11,903 nt of DNA from assembly GCA_903921835.1 (NCBI GenBank), contig CAIXRL010000550.1:1-11903 (forward strand), written 5' to 3'. The translations under genes were made by a program, and so were the position numbers. The stretch is from Candidatus Eiseniibacteriota bacterium. Its GTDB lineage: Bacteria > Eisenbacteria > RBG-16-71-46. A model generated the notes under the pieces. The model searched no databases. It was not told the origin of the DNA and worked only from the letters and a program-made list of their open reading frames with translations. Below, piece by piece: positions 1 through 7,018 of the stretch (its first letter is position 1; each line of letters starts with the position of its first letter).

Positions 1-602
1 GCGAGGTGCGCGGACTCGTGGCGGTACCAGTCCTTCTCCTCCTGGTCGCCCTTCCAGTTCGCGGTGCCCTTCTCGTAGGCGGCCTTCAGTTCGGGCGCCA
101 CGTAGGGCTTCAGGGCCTGCAGGTCGGCGCGCAGCGACGCGCGCACGAGCTTGCCCGAGAGCCAGGTGAACAGCACCAGCCCGCCCACCGTGCGGATCCA
201 CAGGAAGGGCACGTTGAGGAACGGCATCTGGCGCGGCTCGACGTGGCGCGCCATCCACGGCAGGTAGGTCCCCGCGCCCACGCCCAGCAGCACGACCATG
301 GTCGCGACGCCGAACGGCAGGTACGCGGACAACGAATCGCCGATGCGCATGACCGGTCCGCCCCAGCGGCCGTTGGCCAGCCGGATCGCGCACGCGAGCG
401 TGACGCCGCCCATGGCCAGCCCCAGGAAGTAGAGCGTGTTGATCGCCCACGCGCCCCACGCCCGCAGCGGGTTCGTGAACAGCAGGAACGCGAACGCGGC
501 GACGCCGATCACCAAGCAGGCGATCCAGATCTGGCGCATGCGCGGGTTGGGGCGTACCGGCAGCTTGCCGGCGATGTCGCGGAGTGCGGCCTCGTGGCTC
601 AT
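1..602 (-). CDS. actF: ACIII subunit ActF, NrfD-like quinone-binding membrane protein (3' part outside window)
   Basis: This is the second NrfD-type integral membrane subunit of Alternative Complex III, paired with ActC in the quinol-oxidising membrane module. The reading frame is open from the ATG at 602 to the window edge, giving about 200 residues. The C-terminal half is therefore missing here, since family members run to roughly 400 residues or more. Hydrophobic segments are visible near residues 24-42, 52-74, 91-116 and 131-151, followed by a charged loop rich in Lys, Glu and Trp (about 160-195). The start is chosen because ATG overlaps the actE stop as ATGA. No Shine-Dalgarno lies upstream, so translation is probably coupled to actE. 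The identification rests on family resemblance plus position as the last gene of an actABCDEF order. The family is firm; details of the missing half are unknown. Confidence 0.9.
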   Translation of the reverse strand, partial: MSHEAALRDIAGKLPVRPNPRMRQIWIACLVIGVAAFAFLLFTNPLRAWGAWAINTLYFLGLAMGGVTLACAIRLANGRWGGPVMRIGDSLSAYLPFGVATMVVLLGVGAGTYLPWMARHVEPRQMPFLNVPFLWIRTVGGLVLFTWLSGKLVRASLRADLQALKPYVAPELKAAYEKGTANWKGDQEEKDWYRHESAHL

Positions 603-1168
603 CGCGGGCTCGTTTTCTGCATGTTGCGGATGTAGTGGACGATGTCCCAGGCGTCCTTCGACGAGACGGCATTGCCGTAGGACGGCATCACCACGCCGCC
701 GTGGCGCATGTACATGTAGATGAACCCGTCCGTGCGCTTGCGCGTCGCCTCGGCCAGCAGGTCGGGCGGCGGCATGAACTGCGCGGCCACGGGACCGTCA
801 CCGGCCATCTTCATGCCGTGACAGGTCCAGCAGAACGTGTGGAACAGCGTGTCGCCGCGCACCACCGCGGAGTCGAGCTTCGCCTCGGCCGGCGCGACGA
901 GGTTCTTGCTCGCGAGGTCGTAGGGCGCGTCGCCCATCCAGCGGTCGGCGTCGATGCTGGAAACGGCCAGCGAGTCCGGTCCGCGGAACGGCGTCCACTG
1001 CGGGTGCGTCGGGTCACCGCGCTGCGGGTCGATGACGACCGTCTGGCGCATGTCGCGGATCGGGTAGTACTTCAGGTGCGTGAGCGACTTGGTCAGGTCC
1101 TGGCAGCCCTGCTGGAAGGACACGGACCACAGCGCGATCACGCCGAGCAGGAGCTTCGTCCTAAGCAT
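599..1168 (-). CDS. actE: ACIII subunit ActE, monoheme cytochrome c
   Basis: ActE is a periplasm-facing monoheme cytochrome c of ACIII that passes electrons towards the acceptor or oxidase. The 189-residue product has a hydrophobic N-terminus (about 5-18) followed by Gly-Cys at 21-22, a possible lipidation site, although the residues before it (FQQGC) are a poor lipobox. The single heme motif CWTCH is at 113-117. A downstream MPSYG (Met161) is the likely axial methionine, as in class I cytochromes c. The ATG at 1168 lies inside the end of actD (8-base overlap) and has a strong Shine-Dalgarno, GGAGGAGGT at 1185-1177, eight bases upstream. That favours this start over later ones. The TGA stop overlaps the actF ATG. 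Heme motif, size and operon position make the assignment secure; lipidation is uncertain. Confidence 0.93.
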   Translation of the reverse strand: MLRTKLLLGVIALWSVSFQQGCQDLTKSLTHLKYYPIRDMRQTVVIDPQRGDPTHPQWTPFRGPDSLAVSSIDADRWMGDAPYDLASKNLVAPAEAKLDSAVVRGDTLFHTFCWTCHGMKMAGDGPVAAQFMPPPDLLAEATRKRTDGFIYMYMRHGGVVMPSYGNAVSSKDAWDIVHYIRNMQKTSPR

Positions 1169-1709
1169 GGACGTGCACCTCCTCCGCCTGGTGCCCCTTG
1201 AGCGCCGACTCCACCCTGCCGACGGCCTCCCCCGTGCACGGCACCCAGATGCCGATGCGGTCCTCCTGGAAGCGCGGGTCGTAGGGCGCGACCTGCTTGA
1301 TCTGCGGCAGGCGCGCGAGCGCCAGCAGGCCGAGCAGGTTCGCCAGTCCGGCGATGAGGATCATGGATTCGTAGCCGATCACGGTGAACGGCGGCAGCGA
1401 GAAGAGTTCCTTGCCGCCGATCACCAGCGGCCAGGACGCGATCGTGTAGTAGCACAGGCCGAAGCCGCCGCTCGCGCCCAGCAGGGCGCCCACGGCGGTC
1501 ACCCAGCGCACGAGCGACGGCCCCTGCTCCAGCGCGTGCTCGATCTCGTGGTGCGGCACGGGCGAGAAGACGTTCAGGTCCTTGTGGCCGGACTGCCGCA
1601 GCGCCGTGACGGCCTCGGCGGCGTCGTCCACGTAGTAGAAGATCCCCATCACGCCGTGGAACTTCGGCGGCACGGGATTCAGGATCGGATCGAGGAGCCG
1701 GTGGATCAC
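1161..1709 (-). CDS. actD: ACIII subunit ActD (DUF3341 membrane protein)
   Basis: ActD is a small membrane subunit of ACIII without cofactors, thought to be structural. The 182-residue product has the typical N-terminal soluble part, with a GIFYYVDDA segment near 22-30 and a second segment near 45-60 rich in His and Pro. Two hydrophobic helices follow at about 67-92 and 105-134. The C-terminal tail contains RIGIWVPC near 151-158. The frame continues open upstream through actC, but that part is antisense-like shadow. I choose the GTG at 1709 because it overlaps the actC TGA as GTGA and has GGAGG eight bases upstream (1722-1718). The TAG stop overlaps the actE start by 8 bases. Length, helix pattern and position between actC and actE match the family. 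Confidence 0.9.
   Translation of the reverse strand: MIHRLLDPILNPVPPKFHGVMGIFYYVDDAAEAVTALRQSGHKDLNVFSPVPHHEIEHALEQGPSLVRWVTAVGALLGASGGFGLCYYTIASWPLVIGGKELFSLPPFTVIGYESMILIAGLANLLGLLALARLPQIKQVAPYDPRFQEDRIGIWVPCTGEAVGRVESALKGHQAEEVHVHA
1177..1185 (-). promoter_or_regulatory. Strong ribosome-binding site of actE inside actD
   Basis: On the minus strand the sequence GGAGGAGGT lies eight bases before the actE ATG, within the last codons of actD. It is the best Shine-Dalgarno in the cluster. It suggests that ActE can be initiated independently, while actC and actF lack a visible site. Confidence 0.75.
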
Positions 1710-3079
1710 GGGTTCGCCCTCCGGCGCGGCATCGGCAGCGTCTCCTTGATCTCCGCGATCGAGAACGCCGGCAGCACGCGCACGAAGACCAGGAAGAACA
1801 TGAAGAACCACGCGAACGAACCGGCGATCAGCGCCAGCTCCGTGATCGAGATGCGGTAGTAGAACCAGTTCGAGGGATTGAACGCGCGCGTCAGCGACGT
1901 GACGATGATCACGAAGCGCTCGAACCACATCCCGATGTTGACGAAGATCGAGAGCACGAACAGCGCGGCCATGTTCCGGCGCACGGGCTTGAACCACAGC
2001 GAGAGCGGGAAGATGACGTTGCAGCTGAACATGATCCAGAACGCCCACCAGTAGTGCCCGAAGGCGCGGAACCAGAACAGGTCGCGCTCGGCGCTGCTGG
2101 GCCCGTACCAGGCCATGAAGAACTCGGTCAGGTACGAGTAGCCGACCATGGTGGAGGTCAGCAGCACCAGTTTGGACAGCTTCTCCATGTGGTCGATCGT
2201 GACCAGGTGCTGCATGTTGAAGGCCTTGCGGATGATGATCAGAAGGAAGATCACCATGCCGACGCCGGAGAAAATCGCGCCCGCCACGAAGTACGGCGCG
2301 AACAGCGTCGAGTGCCAGCCGGGCAGCTGCGCCATCGCGAAGTCCCACGAGACCACGCTGTGCACCGAGAACACCAGCGGCGTCGCCAGCGCGGCAAAGA
2401 ACAGGTACGCGCCGTAGAAGTGCTTCCACTGGTAGTTCGCTCCGGTCCAGCCGAACGCGAAGATCGTGTAGACGAGCTTGAGGAGCGGGTGCTTTGCCCG
2501 GTCGCGCGCCGCGGCGGCGTCGGGGATCAGGCCGACCAGGAAGAAGATGCTCGACACGGTGAGGTACGTGTTCACCGCGAACACGTCCCACTCGAGCGGC
2601 GAGCGCACGTTGGTCCAGATCTGGCGCTGGTTCGGGTAAGGGAACAGCCAGTAGTCGAACCACGGCCGGCCGGTGTGGATGGCCGGGAACATGGCGGCCG
2701 TCAGCACGCCGAACACGGTCATTGCCTCGGCGATGCGGTACACGGCGCGGCGGAAGTGCGAGCGGAACAGAAAGAGCACCGCCGAGACCAGCGTGCCGCA
2801 GTGCGCGATGCCGACCCAGAACACGAAGTTGGTGATGTCCACGGCCCACATCACGGGGCGCATGAACCCGGAGACGCCCCAGCCGTGCACGATCAGGTTG
2901 CGCACCGCGGCCAGCGCGGTGCCCAGCACGATCAGGTCGAGCAGGAAGATCGCCCACCAGACCTTGCCCGGGATGCCGACCATGCTCAGCACGTCGTCGT
3001 TGATCGACTTCTGCGTGACCGCCCTCTCGGGAACGTCGTTCACGCCGTCGCGGGTGATGTCGATTCGCGTCGTGCTCAT
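1706..3079 (-). CDS. actC: ACIII subunit ActC, NrfD-like quinol-oxidising membrane protein
   Basis: ActC is the NrfD/PsrC-like integral membrane subunit of ACIII that binds menaquinol or ubiquinol near the periplasmic face and hands electrons to the ActB clusters. The 457-residue protein is rich in hydrophobic helices, about ten by eye, with a polar N-terminal tail of about 40 residues. Recognisable conserved stretches include GIAHCGTLVSA (90-100, His93), PAIHTGRPW (132-140, His135), SVHSVVSWDFA (238-248, His240 and Asp246), PGWHSTLFAPYFVAGAIFSG (253-272) and MWFERFVIIV (384-393, Glu387 and Arg388). In this family such His, Asp and Glu residues line the quinone site or proposed proton paths. 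The ATG at 3079 overlaps the actB TGA as ATGA and lacks a Shine-Dalgarno, implying coupling to actB. The TGA overlaps the actD GTG. Confidence 0.95.
   Translation of the reverse strand: MSTTRIDITRDGVNDVPERAVTQKSINDDVLSMVGIPGKVWWAIFLLDLIVLGTALAAVRNLIVHGWGVSGFMRPVMWAVDITNFVFWVGIAHCGTLVSAVLFLFRSHFRRAVYRIAEAMTVFGVLTAAMFPAIHTGRPWFDYWLFPYPNQRQIWTNVRSPLEWDVFAVNTYLTVSSIFFLVGLIPDAAAARDRAKHPLLKLVYTIFAFGWTGANYQWKHFYGAYLFFAALATPLVFSVHSVVSWDFAMAQLPGWHSTLFAPYFVAGAIFSGVGMVIFLLIIIRKAFNMQHLVTIDHMEKLSKLVLLTSTMVGYSYLTEFFMAWYGPSSAERDLFWFRAFGHYWWAFWIMFSCNVIFPLSLWFKPVRRNMAALFVLSIFVNIGMWFERFVIIVTSLTRAFNPSNWFYYRISITELALIAGSFAWFFMFFLVFVRVLPAFSIAEIKETLPMPRRRANP
1718..1722 (-). promoter_or_regulatory. Ribosome-binding site that decides the GTG start of actD
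   Basis: GGAGG on the minus strand lies eight bases before the GTG at 1709, inside the final codons of actC. It supports GTG initiation rather than an internal ATG such as the one near residue 21, which would remove the conserved N-terminus. Confidence 0.7.
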
Positions 3080-6000
3080 GCGGGGCCGCCGTTCCGGGTG
3101 TCCCGCTTCACCTTCTGCAGGTAGGTGACCCCCGGCCTGGTGTTCAACTCCTCGAAGACCCAGTACTTGCGCTCACCGAAACTTTTCTGGTGCACGCTGG
3201 TGGCGGGATCCGCGAGATCGCCGAACGTGATGGCCTGCGCCGGGCAGGACTGCGCGCAGGCGGTCTGGATCTCGCCGTCGCGCACGGGACGCTTCTCGTC
3301 CTTCGCGTTGCCCTTGCCCTCGAGAATGCGCTGGACGCACATCGTGCACTTCTCCATCACGCCCTTGGAGCGCACGGTCACGTCGGGATTGAGCTGCCAG
3401 TTGAGCGGCTCGGGGAACGCGAACGTGGTCTTCTCGGGCGCCGAGTAGTCGAACCAGTTGAACGCGCGCACCTTGTACGGGCAGTTGTTGGAGCAGTAGC
3501 GCGTGCCGACGCAGCGGTTGTACACCTGCGCGTTCAGGCCCTCGGGATTGTGGTAGGTCGCGTAGACCGGGCACACGAGTTCGCACGGCGCGCTGCCGCA
3601 GTGCTGGCACATCATGGGGATGAAGCGCACGTCGCTCTTCCCCGGCTCCAGCGCGTCCTCGAAGCGGTCGATGCGGATCCACGACATCTCGCGGCCCTTC
3701 TGGATCAGGTCGGGGCCGACCACCGGAACGTTGTTCTCGGAGTTGCACGCCACGACGCACGCGCCGCAGCCGTTGCACGCGTCGAGGTTGATCGCCAGCG
3801 CCCAGCGGTGCTGCGCGTTGGGGTTCGTGGTCGCGTAGCTGCCGACGTCCACCGCGTTCTGGCGCGGCTCGCGCACCTTGAGCTCGGGGTCGAACGCGGT
3901 GATCGCGTGCGCCGGCGTCTTGAACGAGCCTGGCCGCGCGAGCGGCTCGGTGTGCTGGCCGGGTTTGGACATGACCGGATCCTGGTAGAGCGAACCCTCG
4001 CCCGCCGGGTAGTGCCCGTCGTAGTCCTCCAGGTGCGGCTTGGACTCCACGACGTCGCCGTTCGCGACACCCTGGGGTTTGACCTGGCTGCCGCCCAGCA
4101 GCGCCGCGACCGGGATCACCTGCGCGATGTGGCGGCCGTGCTGGTTCTTCTCCTCCTGCTGCAGGTACAGCACCGCGGCCTGCGTCCCGCGCGAGAGCTT
4201 CGCGTTCGCGCCCTGGTAGGCCAGCGCGCCGCAAGCGGCGTCGGTGGCCTGCGGCACCAGCGAGGCGGCGTTGACGCCGCGGTCCTTCGCGTAGCGGCCA
4301 TATGCCGTGTGGCCCTGGCCCAGCGCGAGCGCCACCGTGTCCTTGCGGATGCCGGCGTACAGGTACGCGGGCACGTCGACGCTGCCGGCCGCGGTCTCGA
4401 TCCGGATCGCATCGCCGGCAGAGATGCCCAGCGCCTTCGCGGTGTCGGGATGGATCTCCGCCCACGAGCCCCACACGGCCTTGCTGGTCATGTCGGGCAG
4501 TTCCTGCAGCCACGGACGGTTGGCGCCGCGCCCGTCGTAGAAGTTGTTCGAAGGCGCCACCACGAGCGCGCAGCCGCCCTCTCCCGCGCGCACCGGCTCC
4601 TCGAATCTCGGCGTCCCGGTCCAGCGCACGGGCTGCGCCGCGACATCCTCCCACGCACCGCCGGCCTTGAGCGAGTCGAGCCAGAAGTTCTCGAAGTCGC
4701 GGCCCTGCCCCAGGCGCGCGTGCAGCGGCTGCCAGCGCGCCTTCACGTACTCCATCCACGTCGCGGGCCACGCGGCTCCCACGCCGGCCGCGCGGCCGAG
4801 CGCCATGAACGTCTCGCCCACCGGGCGCGCGTCGAACATGGGCAGCGGCTTCATGGCGGGCTGCAGCAGCGAGTACACGCCGCGCGTGCCGCGGTGGTCG
4901 TCGAACGTCTCGAGTGGGTGCAGCGACGGCAGCACCATGTCGCACAGCGCCGTGGTCTCGTCCATCGCAGAGGAGAGCGAGAGCTTGAACGGCACCTTCG
5001 CGAACGCCTCGGCGAAGCCCGCCCACTTCGGCAGCGCGTACGCCGGGTTCGCGCCGTGCACGATCACGACGTCGTACGCGCCCGCACCCATGGCCTTCAC
5101 CACCTCGGCGAACTGGGCGAACGACGCCACGCCGGCGAAGTCCACCGTGCGGTCGAAGACGAGCGTGCGGCCCACCGAACCCGCCACGTGGTTGAGCAGG
5201 TTGACCGCAGCGACCAGCGCGGTGGCCTGCGTGCCCTGCGTCGCGATGCCGCCGGCGACCGCGAGGCCGGGCGCGTGCTTCGCGAACAGCCGCGCGAGGC
5301 GCTGCAAGTCGGCGGCGCCGACGTCGGACGCCTTCTCGACCGCCTCGGGCGTCCACGCGGCGACGGCCGCCAGCAGCGCCGCGCGCTCGGCGACCGGCGC
5401 GGCCAGGTTCTCGGCCAGGATGACGTGTGCCATGCCCAGCGCCACGGCCATCTCGCCGCCGGGCTTGACGGCCACCCACTCGTCGGCGCCGGCGCCGGTC
5501 AGCGAGAGCCGCGGCTCCACCGCGATGAAGTGCCCCGCGCCGTCGTCGTGCCTCGCGCGCATCTGCGCGAACGCCCGCGCCTGCGTCGTCGGAGCGCCAA
5601 AGGTCTCGAGGAAGTCCGCGCCGAACGAGACCACGCAGCGTGCCGCGGCGAAATCGTAGCGCGGCACCGCCGCGACGCCAAAGGTCTGCTGGTTCGCAGC
5701 GCGCACGGCCTCGTACGCGAACGGCTCCACCATCACGTGCTTCGCGCCCGTCGCGCCGGCCAGCTCGGAGAGCAGTTCCGCCATGGCGCCCGTCTCGCAG
5801 CCCGTCAGGATGAGCGTCCTGCCCCTGGCGGCCGCGAGCTTCGCGCCCGCGATGGGAAGCGCGACGTCCCACGTCGCGTCCTTGAAGAGCGCGCCGGCGC
5901 GAACCTGGGGTGCGCGCGTGCGATCCGGGTCGTACAGGCCCTGCAGGCCCGCGTGCCCGCGCGCGCACAGGCCGCCCTGGCCCACAGGATGCGCGGGGTT

Positions 6001-6240
6001 ACCCTCGAGCTTGATGGCGCGCCCCTCGCGCGATTTGGCCACCAGGCCGCAGCCGACAGGGCACTCGCGGCAGGTGCTCGCGTAGTAGTACGGCACGCCC
6101 GGAAGGATGTCCTCGGGCGCGACCAGGTACGGCACGAGCTTTTCGGCGGGGGGCTTGCCGCAGCCTGCCGCGGCACCGGCCACACCGACGCCGACGAGCT
6201 TCAGGAAGTCGCGGCGTGAGAAGACCACGGAATCCGACAT
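3076..6240 (-). CDS. actB: ACIII subunit ActB, Tat-exported molybdopterin-like / ferredoxin-type iron-sulfur fusion
   Basis: ActB is the large periplasmic electron-transfer subunit that takes electrons from ActC and passes them to the heme subunits. The 1054-residue protein starts with a twin-arginine signal (SRRDFLK, 8-14), followed by a hydrophobic stretch ending AAAGC (Cys27, possible lipid anchor). A molybdopterin-oxidoreductase-like domain follows. Its N-terminal Cys57, 60, 64 and 92 retain the C-x2-C-x3-C-x27-C spacing of a [4Fe-4S] site. A dinucleotide-binding-like domain lies near 555-665. The C-terminal domain (about 812-1054) has four cysteine groups: 822/825/828/832; 878/881/886/890; 910/916/920; and 965/968/995/999. 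The third group has only three cysteines (CVGTRYCSNNC), as expected for the [3Fe-4S] cluster; the others fit [4Fe-4S]. ACIII enzymes studied structurally have no molybdenum, so catalysis there is not expected. The start has a clear ribosome-binding site, and the stop overlaps actC. Confidence 0.96.
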   Translation of the reverse strand: MSDSVVFSRRDFLKLVGVGVAGAAAGCGKPPAEKLVPYLVAPEDILPGVPYYYASTCRECPVGCGLVAKSREGRAIKLEGNPAHPVGQGGLCARGHAGLQGLYDPDRTRAPQVRAGALFKDATWDVALPIAGAKLAAARGRTLILTGCETGAMAELLSELAGATGAKHVMVEPFAYEAVRAANQQTFGVAAVPRYDFAAARCVVSFGADFLETFGAPTTQARAFAQMRARHDDGAGHFIAVEPRLSLTGAGADEWVAVKPGGEMAVALGMAHVILAENLAAPVAERAALLAAVAAWTPEAVEKASDVGAADLQRLARLFAKHAPGLAVAGGIATQGTQATALVAAVNLLNHVAGSVGRTLVFDRTVDFAGVASFAQFAEVVKAMGAGAYDVVIVHGANPAYALPKWAGFAEAFAKVPFKLSLSSAMDETTALCDMVLPSLHPLETFDDHRGTRGVYSLLQPAMKPLPMFDARPVGETFMALGRAAGVGAAWPATWMEYVKARWQPLHARLGQGRDFENFWLDSLKAGGAWEDVAAQPVRWTGTPRFEEPVRAGEGGCALVVAPSNNFYDGRGANRPWLQELPDMTSKAVWGSWAEIHPDTAKALGISAGDAIRIETAAGSVDVPAYLYAGIRKDTVALALGQGHTAYGRYAKDRGVNAASLVPQATDAACGALAYQGANAKLSRGTQAAVLYLQQEEKNQHGRHIAQVIPVAALLGGSQVKPQGVANGDVVESKPHLEDYDGHYPAGEGSLYQDPVMSKPGQHTEPLARPGSFKTPAHAITAFDPELKVREPRQNAVDVGSYATTNPNAQHRWALAINLDACNGCGACVVACNSENNVPVVGPDLIQKGREMSWIRIDRFEDALEPGKSDVRFIPMMCQHCGSAPCELVCPVYATYHNPEGLNAQVYNRCVGTRYCSNNCPYKVRAFNWFDYSAPEKTTFAFPEPLNWQLNPDVTVRSKGVMEKCTMCVQRILEGKGNAKDEKRPVRDGEIQTACAQSCPAQAITFGDLADPATSVHQKSFGERKYWVFEELNTRPGVTYLQKVKRDTRNGGPA

Positions 6241-6244
6241 GGGG

Positions 6245-6250
6245 CCCCTC
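6245..6250 (-). promoter_or_regulatory. Ribosome-binding site of actB abutting repeat element A
   Basis: GAGGGG on the minus strand ends four bases before the actB ATG. The base directly upstream of it (6251) is the last base of the 182-base repeat, so the insertion leaves the actB initiation region intact but replaces everything before it. Confidence 0.7.
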
Positions 6251-6432
6251 TAGCCCGGACGATTCATGAGCCCGCGGCCTGCGAGCTCGATCTGCGCGTC
6301 ATCCGCCGCGAAGCTCGGCCGGCCGCTGTCCTCATCGTGTCCACGACACGGCTGCGGCGCGGTCGGCCGATCTTCCTGCTGCTGACGCACATCTCGCACT
6401 CTCGGCTCGCGGTTCATGAACCGTCCGGGCTA
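6251..6432. repeat. 182-base palindromic repeat element, copy A (MITE-like)
   Basis: This non-coding element fills the whole gap between actA and actB. It begins TAGCCCGGA and ends TCCGGGCTA. The outer 19 bases at each end (6251-6269 and 6414-6432) match in 18 positions as inverted repeats, and weaker symmetry extends to about 50 bases. A perfect hairpin (six-base stem, three-base loop) lies at 6336-6350, almost at the exact centre. It aligns without gaps to the reverse complement of copy B at 7019-7200, with 21 mismatches by my count. The bounding TA on both sides could be a two-base target duplication, as made by IS630/mariner-type transposases and seen around neisserial Correia elements. 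I cannot assign the transposase family. There is no convincing open frame inside. On the minus strand its first base triplet is the TAG stop of actA. Confidence 0.88.
6336..6350. other. Central hairpin of repeat A
   Basis: CGTGTC, loop CAC, GACACG: six perfect pairs with a three-base loop, centred 1.5 bases from the midpoint of the element. Copy B keeps the same structure with a G-T/U wobble at the innermost pair. An outer GCCGC/GCGGC pairing can extend it after internal mismatches. Confidence 0.6.
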
Positions 6433-6966
6433 ATGGTGGCAGACGAGGCAATCCATCGTCGCGGGATGGGTCGGGTCGTTGAGGTACTTGCGATGGCACG
6501 ACACGCACCAGCCCATCTTCAGCGAACTGTACTGGTAGACCACGTCCATGTTCTGCACCGGCCCGTGGCACTGCTGGCAGGGAAACCCGGCCAGCACGTG
6601 GCGCTTGTGATTGAACTTCACGTGGTCGGGCAGGTAGTGCACCTTGACCCAGGGAATACGCTCGCCGCGATCCCAGTAGCCCGTGAGCTTCTGGATGTTC
6701 GGGCGGTCGGCGACCGCAATCTTGTGGCAGCCCATGCACGTGCTCATCGCGGGGATGTTCGCCCACGGCGACTTCCAGGCCCCGTAATGACAGTAGCGGC
6801 AAGCCATATTGAGCTTGCCGGCATGGGTCTTGTGACTGAACGGAATGGGCTGAACGGGGCCCCTGGTGGCGCCCAGTTCCACGCTGAACGACTGCGTGAA
6901 CCCCATGCTCGCGCAGGCGAGCGCCGAGAAGACGAGTGCGGCGGCGGCGAGCCTTTTCATGGACAT
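6430..6966 (-). CDS. actA: ACIII subunit ActA, pentaheme cytochrome c
   Basis: ActA is the multiheme periplasmic cytochrome of ACIII and forms, with ActE, the heme wire towards the oxidase. The 178-residue product has a signal peptide (basic MSMKR, then hydrophobic 6-22). Five heme motifs follow: CRYCH 56-60, CMGCH 77-81, CQQCH 130-134, CVSCH 154-158 and CLVCH 173-177. His residues between them (45, 48, 110, 115, 120, 123) are candidates for distal ligands. The protein ends one residue after the last motif, and its TAG stop is formed by the terminal TAG of repeat A. Whether a longer tail was lost is unclear, since some family members also end close to the fifth heme. I take the ATG at 6966; the ATG two codons later (6960) is a possible alternative. 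The gene is separated from actB by repeat A and from the upstream protease gene by repeat B. Confidence 0.95.
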   Translation of the reverse strand: MSMKRLAAAALVFSALACASMGFTQSFSVELGATRGPVQPIPFSHKTHAGKLNMACRYCHYGAWKSPWANIPAMSTCMGCHKIAVADRPNIQKLTGYWDRGERIPWVKVHYLPDHVKFNHKRHVLAGFPCQQCHGPVQNMDVVYQYSSLKMGWCVSCHRKYLNDPTHPATMDCLVCHH

Positions 6967-6971
6967 CGCGG

Positions 6972-7001
6972 AACCTACGGGGCGGCTTCTCCGCGTGTCA
7001 A
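6972..7001 (-). promoter_or_regulatory. Candidate sigma-70-type promoter for actA
   Basis: On the minus strand a perfect TTGACA (7001-6996) is followed, after 18 bases, by TAGGTT (6977-6972), a weak but common GC-rich type of -10 box. The A of the actA ATG is the sixth base after the -10 box, so the predicted transcript starts at or next to the start codon and would be leaderless. The whole promoter fits in the 52 bases between repeat B and actA. This is based on motif matching only. Confidence 0.4.
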
Positions 7002-7018
7002 CCCGGTGGACAGCGCCT

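Noticed and set aside
1710..2957. Open frame continuing upstream of actD through actC
   Set aside because: It is an alternative frame of actC, with low-complexity Arg-rich composition. The GTG at 1709, with its Shine-Dalgarno and GTGA overlap, explains actD better.
3190..6219. Very long open frame (about 1009 residues) on the plus strand opposite actB
   Set aside because: It mirrors actB in antisense, is dominated by Arg, Ala, His and Val, and has no recognisable domain. It is the usual effect of strong third-position GC bias.
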